64,000 nucleotides of DNA. Source: Rhizobium tropici CIAT 899. Lineage in GTDB: Bacteria > Pseudomonadota > Alphaproteobacteria > Rhizobiales > Rhizobiaceae. The position numbers and the translations under genes are program-made. This document shows, piece by piece, positions 55,504-64,000 of the stretch (position 1 is its first letter; each line of letters starts with the position of its first letter). The DNA is taken from contig NC_020059.1 of assembly GCF_000330885.1 (NCBI RefSeq), positions 1,539,001 through 1,603,000 on the forward strand. The letters are read 5' to 3'. The notes under the pieces are model-generated. The model searched no databases. It saw only the letters and a program-made list of their open reading frames with translations, and was not told the DNA's origin.

Positions 55504-56610
55504 TTAGAAGTTGCGTTCGAAGCGCAGGATGCCCGAAACGGTGTCGTCGTGGGCATAGTCGTAATGAACGTAAGTCAGTTCCGGCTCGACCAGGAGGTTC
55601 TTGACCGGGTTGAACTTCAGGTTCGTGGTTGCTTCGAAGATCTTCGAGTCGCTGTAAGCAAGCTGCAGGTTCCACTTCAGCTTGTCATTGACCGGAACGC
55701 CAACGCCGCCCCAGACAGCCCAGTCACCCCAGCCGCACTTCGATGCATTGACGGTACCGTTCGGTGCCGTGCAGGCGGAGACGTCCTGGTTGGTGCCGGC
55801 ATACTTGTTGAGCTTGTCGCCGTCCGTGTTCCAACCACCCATCAAGAAGGCCGTGAATGCGCCGAAGTCAGCATCGACGCGAGCCTTGATGGCGCCTTCT
55901 TCGACGATCGAGTCGTAACCGCCGACGACCTTGAAGCCCCATGCACCGGATTTGAAGCCGGCACCGGCAACGACGTCAGGAGCGTAGTGGTTCTGCCTGT
56001 CATCCGTCCACCAGCTTGCGCCGTAAGATGCCGAACCGGTCGTAGCGGAGTTGGAATCTTCAAGCGAGATTACGGCCGAGAAGCCGTTGCCGCCGTCATA
56101 TTCATAGGTCAACTGGTTCAGTTCGTACGGGCCGTCATAGATCACGTCGTCGTTGATGACGTCGCCGGCGTAGCCGATGTACAGGTTGTACTGCGAGTCC
56201 TTCTTACCAACCGTAAAGCCGCCGAGGCTGATGTAAGACCACAGCAGGTTGGTGGAGGTGGAGCCGCCATCGTTCCAGTCCCAGCGAACGATGGTTTCGG
56301 TCTTCAGCGGACCGTATTCGGTGTCGGTTGCGGTATCAACGTTCAGTTCGGCGCGGGTATGCCACAGCGTGCCCTGATGACTGTCACGGTTATAGGCGTT
56401 GTACCACTCACCTTCGGTACGTACCTTGCCGCCGATCTTGAGGCAGGTTTCGGTGCCCGGGATGAAGAAGTAGCCAGCACCGTACGCGTCGCAAATGCGG
56501 ACGTATTCCAGCGGCTCCGGCTCAGCTGCTACGATCGCATCAGCCGCGTGAGCACCGGATACTGCTGCCAGCGCAGCAGCGGAGCCGAGAAGAAGGCTCT
56601 TGATGTTCAT
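55504..56610 (-). CDS. RopA-type outer membrane porin
   Basis: The protein is 368 residues from MNIKSLLLGSAAALAAVSGA, a signal peptide cleaved near GAHAAD; GGAG lies upstream, and a start at 56685 is unlikely. It begins EPLEYVRICDAYGAGYFFIP, has CLKIGGKVRTEGEW, alternating beta-strand content and ends ILRFERNF with a C-terminal Phe, all typical of alphaproteobacterial porins. Such genes are highly expressed and multi-copy in Rhizobium. It has a terminator downstream and a long upstream region. Confidence 0.93.
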   Translation of the reverse strand: MNIKSLLLGSAAALAAVSGAHAADAIVAAEPEPLEYVRICDAYGAGYFFIPGTETCLKIGGKVRTEGEWYNAYNRDSHQGTLWHTRAELNVDTATDTEYGPLKTETIVRWDWNDGGSTSTNLLWSYISLGGFTVGKKDSQYNLYIGYAGDVINDDVIYDGPYELNQLTYEYDGGNGFSAVISLEDSNSATTGSASYGASWWTDDRQNHYAPDVVAGAGFKSGAWGFKVVGGYDSIVEEGAIKARVDADFGAFTAFLMGGWNTDGDKLNKYAGTNQDVSACTAPNGTVNASKCGWGDWAVWGGVGVPVNDKLKWNLQLAYSDSKIFEATTNLKFNPVKNLLVEPELTYVHYDYAHDDTVSGILRFERNF

Positions 56611-57594
56611 AATAACTCCAATCTTTCTTGATTGGGCATGAGATATCGCGCCGAAAAACGACGTGCCCAACCCCATCCCGTTCATGTTCCCTATCAGTAG
56701 GTGCGAAGTAATAAGCCTCGCGAACTATTTCCTGAACCTGCTTCGGTGATTTGGCAAGATACTAAGGGTATGGAACTATATGTGTGCTACTTGAAATCCG
56801 ACGCTGTTGCAAAAATGACGCAAATCGCGGAGCCTCCCCGGCCACAACGCCGTTGAATCGCACTTGAATAGGCTTTGTTCCACGAACCAGAAAGCGTTTA
56901 CGTCTCCGCGCGTTAGAGTCGACAGCGGCCCGATGAGGGCGGTGACCCCGAAACATTTTACCGAGCCATGAGTGTTGAAATAATTGTCGGGCGGAAAAAC
57001 TGAACATCATCCTAAAGCGGAGAAGATGGCAGCTCGTCTGGCGTTCCACCTCGTTGCGATTGCAGCTATCTGGCCGTGGTGCGTCCGACGACATTACTGG
57101 GGGCGTAGTCTCGTCGGACGCGGCACTGTCCGGTCTGTGGGTGGCGTACAAACCGGTAGTACTAATTCTAGCATCTACCTTAGGTCCCTATAACCTACCT
57201 GAATGGGCTGGCATCGACCGCACCTCCAGACGGGTGGCGATCCCCCGAGTCGGCGATGTTCTTTTGCTCCCGAACCCGGTTGGTTCGCGATAATTCGGGG
57301 CGATTGGCAGAGCATCCGGGTTCGCCCGTTGTCGGCAGTTGCGCCTCGTGTTGCAGCCGGTCTTTGCCGATGCAAATGAAGGATCGGGTAGGGCGCCTCT
57401 GATTGTCTATATCGGGCGCGTCCCGCGGCGCTGAAACCGAGCCGCTCGTAAAGGACCGGGCCGGCATTTTGCTCGCCCGCGTGAGCAAATATCTTTTCGG
57501 AATGAAAAAAGGGCGGGATTCGGAATGAACCCTCTTGCGGTTTTCTTTGGATCATTCTAAATCCGCGCCACCACAACGCAAATTGCTTTCGGAT
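56611..57594. other. Long gene-poor region upstream of porin
   Basis: About 980 bases between the porin start and tRNA-Cys. The portion near 56611 should hold the porin promoter. The centre has several frames without ribosome sites or recognisable content. Near the tRNA is a possible GNAT remnant (57395-57490, listed). No hairpin of note was seen. Confidence 0.45.
57395..57490 (-). pseudogene. Possible GNAT acetyltransferase remnant
   Basis: In one minus-strand frame the stretch reads HAGEQNAGPVLYERLGFSAA then GRARYRQ, which resembles the C-terminal NxxAxxLYExxGF hallmark of RimI-like acetyltransferases. No acetyl-CoA-binding loop or other domain part precedes it within the short frame. This suggests a decayed gene fragment next to tRNA-Cys. 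The match is short, so chance is possible. Confidence 0.35.
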
Positions 57595-57668
57595 GGCCTC
57601 GTGGCGGAGTGGTTACGCAGAGGACTGCAAATCCTTGCACCCCGGTTCGATTCCGGGCGAGGCCTCCA
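57595..57668 (+). tRNA. tRNA-Cys (GCA)
   Basis: The acceptor stem is GGCCTCG with CGAGGCC, discriminator T, and an encoded CCA. The anticodon loop, GACTGCAAATC context, gives GCA. The T arm is CCCGGTTCGATTCCGGG. 74 nt. Confidence 0.95.
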
Positions 57669-58106
57669 TCCCTTCCAAAACGGATTTATAAATATCTGAT
57701 TTCGTTTTGTGTTTTCAGCTGTGGCAATCGTTGCCCCTGAGCTTTCCTTCGCATACACCGCCTGTAATGATTTTGGCGGTTCCATCCAGCTAATCAAGGC
57801 CTCGAGCAAAGGATCGCTACACTGTGATCAAGCGAGATCGCGGCCGGAGCATTCACTCTAGCGGCTGGGCATGGCGTTTCCCTGCGGTCGAGTGATCTTG
57901 GATTTCGGGTTTATGACGAAGCCGTCAGCCTGACGGTGTCAGTGAATTCGCATCCATCAAAAGCAAAAGCGGTCCAGTCTAGGGAAAAAAACTGGGCCGC
58001 CTTTTGCTGGACTAGAGGTCAATCAAATTCAGCACGCTAATTATAAGTTTGGCTTAGTATTTGTCAACGGAAATAGGACGAGGGACGTTGAGCGTTGCTG
58101 GCGGGC
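57669..58106. other. Non-coding region downstream of tRNA-Cys
   Basis: About 440 bases between tRNA-Cys and the Rap1a-like gene. It contains the long hairpin at 57963-58007, listed separately. No integrase, att-like repeat of the tRNA 3' end, or gene was seen. Confidence 0.45.
57963..58007. repeat. Long imperfect hairpin
   Basis: GCAAAAGCGGTCCAGT and ACTGGGCCGCCTTTTGC form a 16-bp stem with one bulged base and one G-T pair around a 12-base loop containing an A-run. It lies about 100 bases beyond the end of the Rap1a-like gene and 300 past tRNA-Cys. It could terminate the Rap1a-like gene or be a structured RNA. Confidence 0.55.
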
Positions 58107-58547
58107 CTATTCCTCAAGGCACGGAAAGGCGAATTTATAGGCGCGTGCGATCAGAGAACTGGCGGGCCGCTCCAGTTGCCAGGAGTGCTCCGCCATCCAT
58201 TTGCAGGCTATCGTCGTTGCCTTTGTATTGCTGAGTTCGGGCGGCAGACAGAAAGCGCCCACGAACTGTTGAAGGTAGCGCTCGTAGCGCGACGAGTTCT
58301 TAGGCGTCTGCTTCGTGGCCCGGATCGTCAGGTTCTTCGTTCGCTGGGCTTCATCGAGAATGCCCTGGATATAGACCGAAGCGAGCGTTCGGTCCTCTTC
58401 GCACCATTCGTCGAGCTGCTTTCCGGTAACGACATGTCCGATGATCGGGGCTCTGTCCTTCGCCTCATCCTCGCTTGATGTTTCCTCGCTCAACGCGACT
58501 TGGGGCAGGAGAAGGAGAAGCGCTGCGGCGAAGAGCGAAAGCCTCAT
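58107..58547 (-). CDS. Rap1a/Tai-like secreted protein
   Basis: The 146-residue protein has a signal peptide (MRLSLFAAALLLLLPQVALS). The mature part has the Rap1a/Tai immunity-family pattern: EWCEEDRTLASVYIQGILDE, FVGAFCLPPELSNTKATTIA, WMAEHSWQLERPASSLIARA and the final YKFAFPC. Such proteins inhibit T6SS amidase effectors in the periplasm in other bacteria; here no effector or T6SS gene is nearby, so it may be a stand-alone relative. It is a single gene. Confidence 0.75.
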   Translation of the reverse strand: MRLSLFAAALLLLLPQVALSEETSSEDEAKDRAPIIGHVVTGKQLDEWCEEDRTLASVYIQGILDEAQRTKNLTIRATKQTPKNSSRYERYLQQFVGAFCLPPELSNTKATTIACKWMAEHSWQLERPASSLIARAYKFAFPCLEE

Positions 58548-58990
58548 TCGGAAAACCTACATCATCGAGGAAAGACTCGCGGCCAGAAAAACCACCAGCG
58601 GCAGCGACGTTACGACGAAAAGAACGAGAGAAACAGGCATCCCAGCCACCTTCTATTCAAATTTCATATCTGGGCCGAATGGCTTCGGGCCGGAAGGTCG
58701 ATTGGTCACCACACGGGTCCAACGCATTGAAGCGTGGTCGCGCGAAGTTAACATTTTGCTAACGAGTGTCCCGGTCCGGAGCATGGCGGATCCGTAAGAT
58801 GTCGCATATCCCGGATGCACGGCGCTGACTTGTATTTGCGGATGTCAATTGTTGTTCATCGGCGACGCCTCGCCATGAATCTCCACGGCTGTTGCCGCAA
58901 TGCCTTGAAAGCGCAGCGTCAGGCGATTAAGACACGCGTAACAGAAAGTAGAGCCAGCCCGGTCTGGCACCAAGGGCGCAAGAGGATAAG
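58548..58990. other. Divergent promoter region of Rap1a-like gene and pcm
   Basis: About 440 bases between divergent genes. Several frames exist on both strands but none has both a ribosome site and meaningful composition. I see no RNA gene or strong repeat. Confidence 0.4.
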
Positions 58991-59641
58991 ATGGATTTCG
59001 AAGCAGCGCGCGTGAAGATGGTCGAGAACCAGATCCGGACGACGGATGTCACCTCCCATTCCGTGTTGAATGCATTTTTCGCCGTGTCGCGCGAAAATTT
59101 CGTGCCGGAGAAGTCGAAGCTCCTGGCCTATGTCGATTGCGATATCGAGGTCGCTCCTGGCCGTTTCCTGATGGAAGCCTCGCCGCTCGCAAAGCTGCTG
59201 CAGCTCGGCGCCATTACTAAGGATGACAAGGTTCTCGATGTCGGCTGCGGCACGGGTTACGTGTCCGCCGTCCTGTCACTTCTCGCCGGCAAGGTTATCG
59301 CGCTTGAATCCAACGAGGAGCTCGCGGCTCAGGCGAAGGCCAATCTCGCCGCGCTTGGCTACGACAATGTGACCGTCGTTGGCGGTGACCTTGAAAAGGG
59401 TCATGCCGCCGATGCACCCTATGATGTGATTTTCCTCAACGGTTCGATCGAACAATTGCCGCAGGGCCTGCTCGACCAGCTCGGCGAAGATGGCCGCCTT
59501 ATCACCGTTATCGGCTATGGCCATGCCGCGCGCGCGACCGTTTTCATGCGCGAACGCGGTGCGTTCTCGGAAAACGTCTTCTTCAACGCCTCGATCAAGC
59601 CGCTGCCGGGCTTTGCCAAGGCCAAGGAATTCGTCTTCTGA
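58991..59641 (+). CDS. Protein-L-isoaspartate O-methyltransferase family protein
   Basis: The 216-residue SAM methyltransferase starts MDFEAARVKMVENQIRTTDV, typical of the alphaproteobacterial Pcm group. The SAM motif is VLDVGCGTGYVSAVLSLLAG and the following acidic position is ALESNEELAA. The exact PCMT catalytic motif around VSRENFVPE is partly conserved. It repairs isoaspartyl residues if a true Pcm. It ends at a UUCG-loop terminator, so it is monocistronic. Confidence 0.88.
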   Translation: MDFEAARVKMVENQIRTTDVTSHSVLNAFFAVSRENFVPEKSKLLAYVDCDIEVAPGRFLMEASPLAKLLQLGAITKDDKVLDVGCGTGYVSAVLSLLAGKVIALESNEELAAQAKANLAALGYDNVTVVGGDLEKGHAADAPYDVIFLNGSIEQLPQGLLDQLGEDGRLITVIGYGHAARATVFMRERGAFSENVFFNASIKPLPGFAKAKEFVF

Positions 59642-59671
59642 TTTCCTGAAGGTACGATGATTGAGCTTGCG

Positions 59672-59698
59672 ACAGGCGCCTTCGGGTGCCTGTTTTTT
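59672..59698 (+). terminator. Intrinsic terminator of pcm
   Basis: ACAGGCGCC and GGTGCCTGT pair around a TTCG tetraloop and continue into TTTTTT, about 30 bases past the stop. Confidence 0.92.
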
Positions 59699-59893
59699 AT
59701 TGTCGCGCCTTGTGGCAGAATCACGCTTAGCAGAGCGATTCGTCGTGATCGTAACAAAACTGTGCATCACCGGGTTTAGTGCTTTTCAGGTGATTTTGTT
59801 CCCGAAGACAGTCATCTAGGGTGGCCCTGATTCGGGTGCCGCCTGGCGAGTTTATGGTGCGAGTTTCCGGTCGTCGAATATGGGAAAACGGGG

Positions 59894-60748
59894 ATGAATA
59901 TGGCTCAGCCAAATGTAGTGCGTGAACCGTCCATGGAAGAAATTCTGGCGTCGATCCGCAGGATCATCGAAAGCAACGAACCCGTAGGTGCCAAGCCGAC
60001 CCCCATGACGCATTTTGCCGCTTCCGGCATGCGTGACGACGACATTCAATTGACTGTGGATGAAGAATTCGCCGCCGCCGATCGCGCACGCGCTGCCGAG
60101 CAGGATCCGCGTTTCGTTGCGGCAAATTCGCAGGTGCCCGCTGTCGAACCGGAAGGTGCGGGCCGCGGTCTGTCGCTGGCCGATGTTGCCGCGCGCGTGC
60201 GCGCTGCCTCCGAACGCAATACCGCCGCCTTACTGAATGCCGGGCGGGAGCCGCGCGAGCTGCCGCCGGCCATAGCCGCACGCCTTGCCGAGGTGCATGT
60301 CGAGCCGATCGCCGATGTCCCTCTGAGGCAGGCCATTGCAGATGTTGCCGCACCGGTTGTTCAGCCTGTTTTGCGGGCGGTGGCCGAGGGTGAACCTGAG
60401 ATGGAAGCGCGGAGGCCAATGGCTGCTTCTACGGCGCCTCAGGCCGAGGCACCTATTTTTGAGGCGCCGGAACCAGCCGTTGCCACGGAAGTGGAAGCGC
60501 CTCTGTCGTCGGCCCAGGCCGTGTCTGTGTCGCCACTGCTGTCGGAAGCGGCCGGCGCACAGGTTTCCCGCTCGTTCGAGGAGTTGGCTGCCATCGTCGA
60601 TGGCGGTCCGCGCCGCTCCCTTGACGAGCTTGCCCAGGAGATGCTGCGACCCATGCTGCAGGAATGGCTCGACGATAACTTGCCGACCCTTGTGGAGCGC
60701 CTCGTGCGTGAGGAAATCGAACGAGTGGCCCGCGGTTCGCGCCGCTGA
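59894..60748 (+). CDS. popZ: Pole-organizing protein PopZ (DUF2497)
   Basis: The 284-residue protein has the PopZ layout: a conserved N-terminal helix EPSMEEILASIRRIIESNEP, a long acidic Pro/Ala-rich spacer (about 40-220), and a conserved helical C terminus SFEELAAIVDGGPRRSLDEL then MLRPMLQEWLDDNLPTLVER. In Caulobacter and Agrobacterium PopZ forms polar condensates that anchor the ParB-origin complex. The spacer shows the usual low conservation. A terminator follows and separates it from valS. Confidence 0.93.
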   Translation: MNMAQPNVVREPSMEEILASIRRIIESNEPVGAKPTPMTHFAASGMRDDDIQLTVDEEFAAADRARAAEQDPRFVAANSQVPAVEPEGAGRGLSLADVAARVRAASERNTAALLNAGREPRELPPAIAARLAEVHVEPIADVPLRQAIADVAAPVVQPVLRAVAEGEPEMEARRPMAASTAPQAEAPIFEAPEPAVATEVEAPLSSAQAVSVSPLLSEAAGAQVSRSFEELAAIVDGGPRRSLDELAQEMLRPMLQEWLDDNLPTLVERLVREEIERVARGSRR

Positions 60749-60775
60749 CAAGCCTGAGCTTCGGGTAGCCGATCC

Positions 60776-60804
60776 GCCGCTCCGGGCTCCGGGGCGGCTT
60801 TTTT
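60776..60804 (+). terminator. Intrinsic terminator of popZ
   Basis: GCCGCTCCG and CGGGGCGGC pair around GGCTC, followed by TTTTTT, 28 bases after popZ. Confidence 0.88.
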
Positions 60805-60870
60805 ATTGACTTGCCCACGGCCATCCTATTTACAACCCGCATCACCCAGTCCTCTAGATCCGGTCCTAAA

Positions 60871-63714
60871 ATGCTCGACAAAACATATGATTCCGCCACC
60901 GTCGAACCGAAGATCGCCCAAAAATGGGATGAGGCCGACGCCTTTCGCGCCGGCGCGAACGCCAAGCCCGGCGCGGAAACCTTCACGATCGTCATACCGC
61001 CGCCGAACGTGACCGGTTCGCTGCACATGGGCCATGCGCTGAACAACACGCTGCAGGACATCATGGTGCGGTTCGAGCGCATGCGCGGCAAGGACGTTCT
61101 CTGGCAGCCGGGCATGGACCATGCCGGCATCGCCACGCAGATGGTCGTCGAACGCCGTCTCGCCGAACGGCAGCAGCCGGATCGCCACAAGATGGGACGC
61201 GAAGCCTTCATTCAGAAGGTCTGGGAGTGGAAGGACGAGTCCGGCGGGTTGATCTTCAACCAGCTGAAGCGCCTCGGCGCTTCCTGCGACTGGTCGCGCG
61301 AGCGCTTCACGATGGACGAGGGACTGTCTAAGGCCGTTCTCGAAGTCTTCGTCACGCTCTACAAGGAAGGTCTGATCTATCGCGACAAGCGGCTGGTCAA
61401 CTGGGATCCGAAGATGCTGACCGCGATTTCGGACATCGAAGTCGAGCAGCACGAGGTCAACGGCAATCTCTGGTACCTGCGTTATCCGCTGGAACCGGGC
61501 GTCACCTATCAGCATCCGATCGCCTTCGATGAAAAGGGCAAGCCGACGGAGTGGGAAACGCGCGATTATCTCGTCGTCGCCACCACCCGTCCCGAAACCA
61601 TGCTCGGCGATACCGGCGTTGCCGTTAATCCGGAAGATGAGCGCTACAAGCCGCTCGTCGGCAAGCATGTCGTCCTGCCGATCGTCGGTCGCCGCATCCC
61701 GATCGTTGCCGACGAATATCCGGATCCGACGGCCGGAACGGGGGCGGTCAAGATGACGCCTGCGCATGATTTCAACGACTTCGACGTCGGCAAGCGCCGC
61801 GGCCTGCGCGTTGTCAACATTCTGACGCCGGAAGCGACCATCACCATCAAGGACAACGAGGATTTCCTTGAAGGTCTCGACAACCCTGCAGCCCTGCACG
61901 GGGCCTGGGACGAGCTGGAAGGCAAGGATCGCTTCGAGGCGCGCAAGATCATCGTCCGCATTTTCGAAGAATCGGGCCTGCTGGACAAAATCGAGCCGCA
62001 CAAGCACATGGTTCCGCATGGCGACCGTGGCGGCGTGCCGATCGAGCCGCGCCTGACGGAACAGTGGTATGTCGACGCCAAGACGCTCGCCGAACCGGCG
62101 ATCGCCTCGGTCCGCGAAGGGCGCACGAAGCTCGTTCCGAAAAGCTGGGATAAGACCTATTACGACTGGATGGAAAACATCCAGCCATGGTGCGTTTCCC
62201 GTCAGCTGTGGTGGGGCCATCAGATTCCGGCCTGGTACGGACCCGATGGCCAGGTCTTCGTCGAAAAGACCGAGGAAGAGGCACTGCAGGCTGCGATCCA
62301 GCATTATCTGTCGCATGAAGGGCCGATGAAGGCCTATGTCGAGGACCTGTTAGAGAACTTCAAGCCGGGCGAAATCCTGACGCGCGACGAAGACGTGCTC
62401 GACACCTGGTTCTCGTCGGCGCTTTGGCCTTTCTCGACGCTCGGCTGGCCGGATGAGACGCCGGAATTGGCTCGCTACTATCCGACGAACGTCCTCGTCA
62501 CCGGCTTCGATATCATCTTCTTCTGGGTTGCCCGCATGATGATGATGAGCCTTCACTTCATGAAGGACGAGGGTGGTGAGCCTGTCGAGCCGTTCAATAC
62601 GGTCTATGTCCACGCCCTGGTGCGCGACAAGAACGGGCAGAAGATGTCGAAGTCCAAGGGCAACGTCATCGATCCTCTTGAGCTGATCGATCAGTACGGC
62701 GCCGATTCACTGCGTTTCACGCTGGCGATCATGGCGGCGCAGGGTCGCGACGTGAAGCTCGATCCTGCCCGCATCGCCGGCTACCGCAATTTCGGCACCA
62801 AGCTTTGGAACGCGACGCGCTTTGCCGAAATGAACGGCGCCAAGAGCGACCCGCATTTCGTGCCGGAAGCCGCAGAGCTCACCGTCAACCGCTGGATCCT
62901 GACGGAACTGGCGCGCGCGGAGCGTGACGTGACCGAGGCGCTGGAAAGCTTCCGCTTCAATGATGCGGCAGGCGCGCTCTATCGCTTCATCTGGAACCAG
63001 TTCTGCGATTGGTATCTCGAGCTGTTGAAGCCGATCTTCAATGGCGAAGATGAAGGCGCCAAGGCGGAGGCACAATCTTGTGCTGCCTATGTGCTCGAAG
63101 AGACCTACAAGCTGCTGCATCCATTCATGCCCTTCATGACCGAGGAGCTCTGGGCTCATACGGCGGGCGAGGGCAGGGAACGCGACGGCCTGATCTGCCA
63201 TGCGGATTGGCCGGCGCCGTCCTATGCCGACAACGTCGCCGCCGATGAAATCAATTGGCTGATCGATCTGGTCTCCGGCATTCGCTCCGTGCGTTCGGAA
63301 ATGAACGTGCCGCCGGCTGCAACGGCGCCGCTGGTCGTTGTCGATGCCAATAGCCTGACGCGCGAGCGCCTGTTCCGTCATGACGCCGCCATCAAGCGGT
63401 TGGCGCGCGTGGAATCGGTTTCGCTAGCCGATACCGCACCCAAGGGCGCTGCTCAGATCGTCATCGGCGAGGCGACCATCTGCCTGCCGCTCGGCAGCCT
63501 CATCGATCTCTCGGCCGAAAAGGCGCGTCTCGAAAAGGCGATCGCCAAGAACGACCAGGAGATCGCGCGCATCAACGGCAAGCTTTCGAACGAGAAGTTC
63601 GTCGCGAACGCGAATCCGGACGTCGTCGCCGCCGAGCGCGAGCGCCTCGGCGAACTCGAGGGGCAACAGGCGAGCCTCAAGGTGGCGCTGGCCCGGGTAA
63701 GCGAAGCCGGCTGA
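60871..63714 (+). CDS. valS: Valyl-tRNA synthetase
   Basis: The protein is 947 residues from MLDKTYDSATVEPKIAQKWD; a start at 60811 adds residues with no family match. The class I HIGH motif is in PPPNVTGSLHMGHALNNTL (HMGH at about 52-55), and KMSKS is at 591-595. The CP1 editing domain contains TTRPETMLGDTGVAVNP. The C-terminal coiled-coil arm (about 880-947) binds the tRNA elbow. It has its own promoter after the popZ terminator and ends at a strong terminator. Confidence 0.97.
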   Translation: MLDKTYDSATVEPKIAQKWDEADAFRAGANAKPGAETFTIVIPPPNVTGSLHMGHALNNTLQDIMVRFERMRGKDVLWQPGMDHAGIATQMVVERRLAERQQPDRHKMGREAFIQKVWEWKDESGGLIFNQLKRLGASCDWSRERFTMDEGLSKAVLEVFVTLYKEGLIYRDKRLVNWDPKMLTAISDIEVEQHEVNGNLWYLRYPLEPGVTYQHPIAFDEKGKPTEWETRDYLVVATTRPETMLGDTGVAVNPEDERYKPLVGKHVVLPIVGRRIPIVADEYPDPTAGTGAVKMTPAHDFNDFDVGKRRGLRVVNILTPEATITIKDNEDFLEGLDNPAALHGAWDELEGKDRFEARKIIVRIFEESGLLDKIEPHKHMVPHGDRGGVPIEPRLTEQWYVDAKTLAEPAIASVREGRTKLVPKSWDKTYYDWMENIQPWCVSRQLWWGHQIPAWYGPDGQVFVEKTEEEALQAAIQHYLSHEGPMKAYVEDLLENFKPGEILTRDEDVLDTWFSSALWPFSTLGWPDETPELARYYPTNVLVTGFDIIFFWVARMMMMSLHFMKDEGGEPVEPFNTVYVHALVRDKNGQKMSKSKGNVIDPLELIDQYGADSLRFTLAIMAAQGRDVKLDPARIAGYRNFGTKLWNATRFAEMNGAKSDPHFVPEAAELTVNRWILTELARAERDVTEALESFRFNDAAGALYRFIWNQFCDWYLELLKPIFNGEDEGAKAEAQSCAAYVLEETYKLLHPFMPFMTEELWAHTAGEGRERDGLICHADWPAPSYADNVAADEINWLIDLVSGIRSVRSEMNVPPAATAPLVVVDANSLTRERLFRHDAAIKRLARVESVSLADTAPKGAAQIVIGEATICLPLGSLIDLSAEKARLEKAIAKNDQEIARINGKLSNEKFVANANPDVVAAERERLGELEGQQASLKVALARVSEAG

Positions 63715-63835
63715 GAGGCATTCGCACAAACCAATGTTTTCGCTCAAAGGCGGATGTGCGACCAAATGTGAAAAGCGTCGCAATCGAAGCTGAGACATCG
63801 GCGTCGCGTTAGGAAACAGAGATCGAAGAATCGAA

Positions 63836-63868
63836 AAAGGCATGCGGTATTCGCCGCGTGCCTTTTTT
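63836..63868 (+). terminator. Intrinsic terminator of valS
   Basis: AAGGCATGCGG and CCGCGTGCCTT pair around TATTCG and run into TTTTTT, about 120 bases after the valS stop. The remaining bases to the window end show nothing I can name. Confidence 0.88.
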
Positions 63869-64000
63869 CTATTGCCTCGATTCGATGGAATGAACCGGAT
63901 CTATGCCCCAGATCCGCCGCCAGTTTCGCACAGGCGAAACAGACTACCCCTGAAGCTGTTGGATACGCTCGAAAAGCAAAACTGTTGTCATATTGTAACA

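Noticed and set aside
56762..57151. A 129-residue minus-strand frame upstream of the porin
   Set aside because: There is no ribosome site and the composition is not protein-like (many Arg, Ser and Pro without a pattern); treated as non-coding.
57552..57809. A minus-strand frame of 85 residues including RPRPESNRGARICSPLRNH
   Set aside because: It is the antisense translation of tRNA-Cys, a familiar spurious protein pattern in genome annotations.
57595..58106. Genomic island integrated at tRNA-Cys
   Set aside because: No integrase gene and no second copy of the tRNA 3' end were seen within the window.

Overview
The window looks like chromosomal DNA from a fast-growing rhizobium (Rhizobiaceae, Rhizobium sensu lato). 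The grounds are high G+C coding sequence, a RopA-type porin, a PopZ pole organiser next to valS, a B12-dependent ribonucleotide reductase (nrdJ), a RIME-like intergenic mosaic repeat after ilvD, and a ugp glycerol-3-phosphate transporter with family-typical proteins. The species cannot be fixed from this sequence alone. I see no plasmid, prophage, IS element, CRISPR array or rRNA operon. Three tRNA genes are present (Leu-TAA, Asn-GTT, Cys-GCA).

Layout. 1-11.7 kb: end of a DUF1656/HlyD efflux pair, the MsrPQ periplasmic methionine sulfoxide repair pair, ilvD, a DegP-type protease overlapping rarA, small rhizobial proteins, a DapA-like protein that lacks the Schiff-base lysine, and a PanE-like reductase. 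12.05-16.24 kb: a tightly overlapping four-gene operon with no obvious name. It encodes a 4-TM coiled-coil protein, a membrane-anchored VWA-like protein, a MotA/TolQ/ZorA-like channel protein and a MotB/ZorB-like protein with a TM glutamate and an OmpA-like domain. I consider it the most interesting system here. 16.3-21.4 kb: an ABC-F ATPase, a secreted alpha/beta hydrolase, an acyltransferase with no conventional start codon, and an orphan gene in a non-coding-rich patch. 21.8-25.6 kb: nrdJ, with NrdR-box-like sites upstream.

26.4-35.7 kb: gpt, a universal stress protein, a CinA-like MoCF protein, wrbA, tRNA-Leu, a small lipoprotein, ilvA, a HlyU-domain protein, and two divergent regulator/enzyme pairs (SDR/TetR and azoR/LysR), each with a repeat in its promoter region. 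35.7-41.5 kb: cpdB, a PilZ protein, an EEP-family phosphatase, divergent lrp/ald, and DUF1203. 41.5-44.8 kb: a sulfur and translation-quality operon, cysK-alaX-sseA-GNAT. 45-47.4 kb: an SDR and a photolyase. 47.6-52.2 kb: a ugp system in which ugpC is split off and converges on ugpBAE.

52.5-64 kb: a Maa/NodL-like acetyltransferase, small membrane and secreted proteins (one His-rich, one built of RDR repeats), a porin, a gene-poor stretch of about 1 kb with a possible GNAT remnant beside tRNA-Cys, a Rap1a-like secreted protein, then pcm, popZ and valS, each ending at its own clear terminator.

Most genes are housekeeping or stress functions typical of the genus. Protein and redox repair recurs: MsrPQ, DegP, Pcm, WrbA, AzoR, photolyase, RarA and AlaX. 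All family calls are from reading the sequence; no database search was run.
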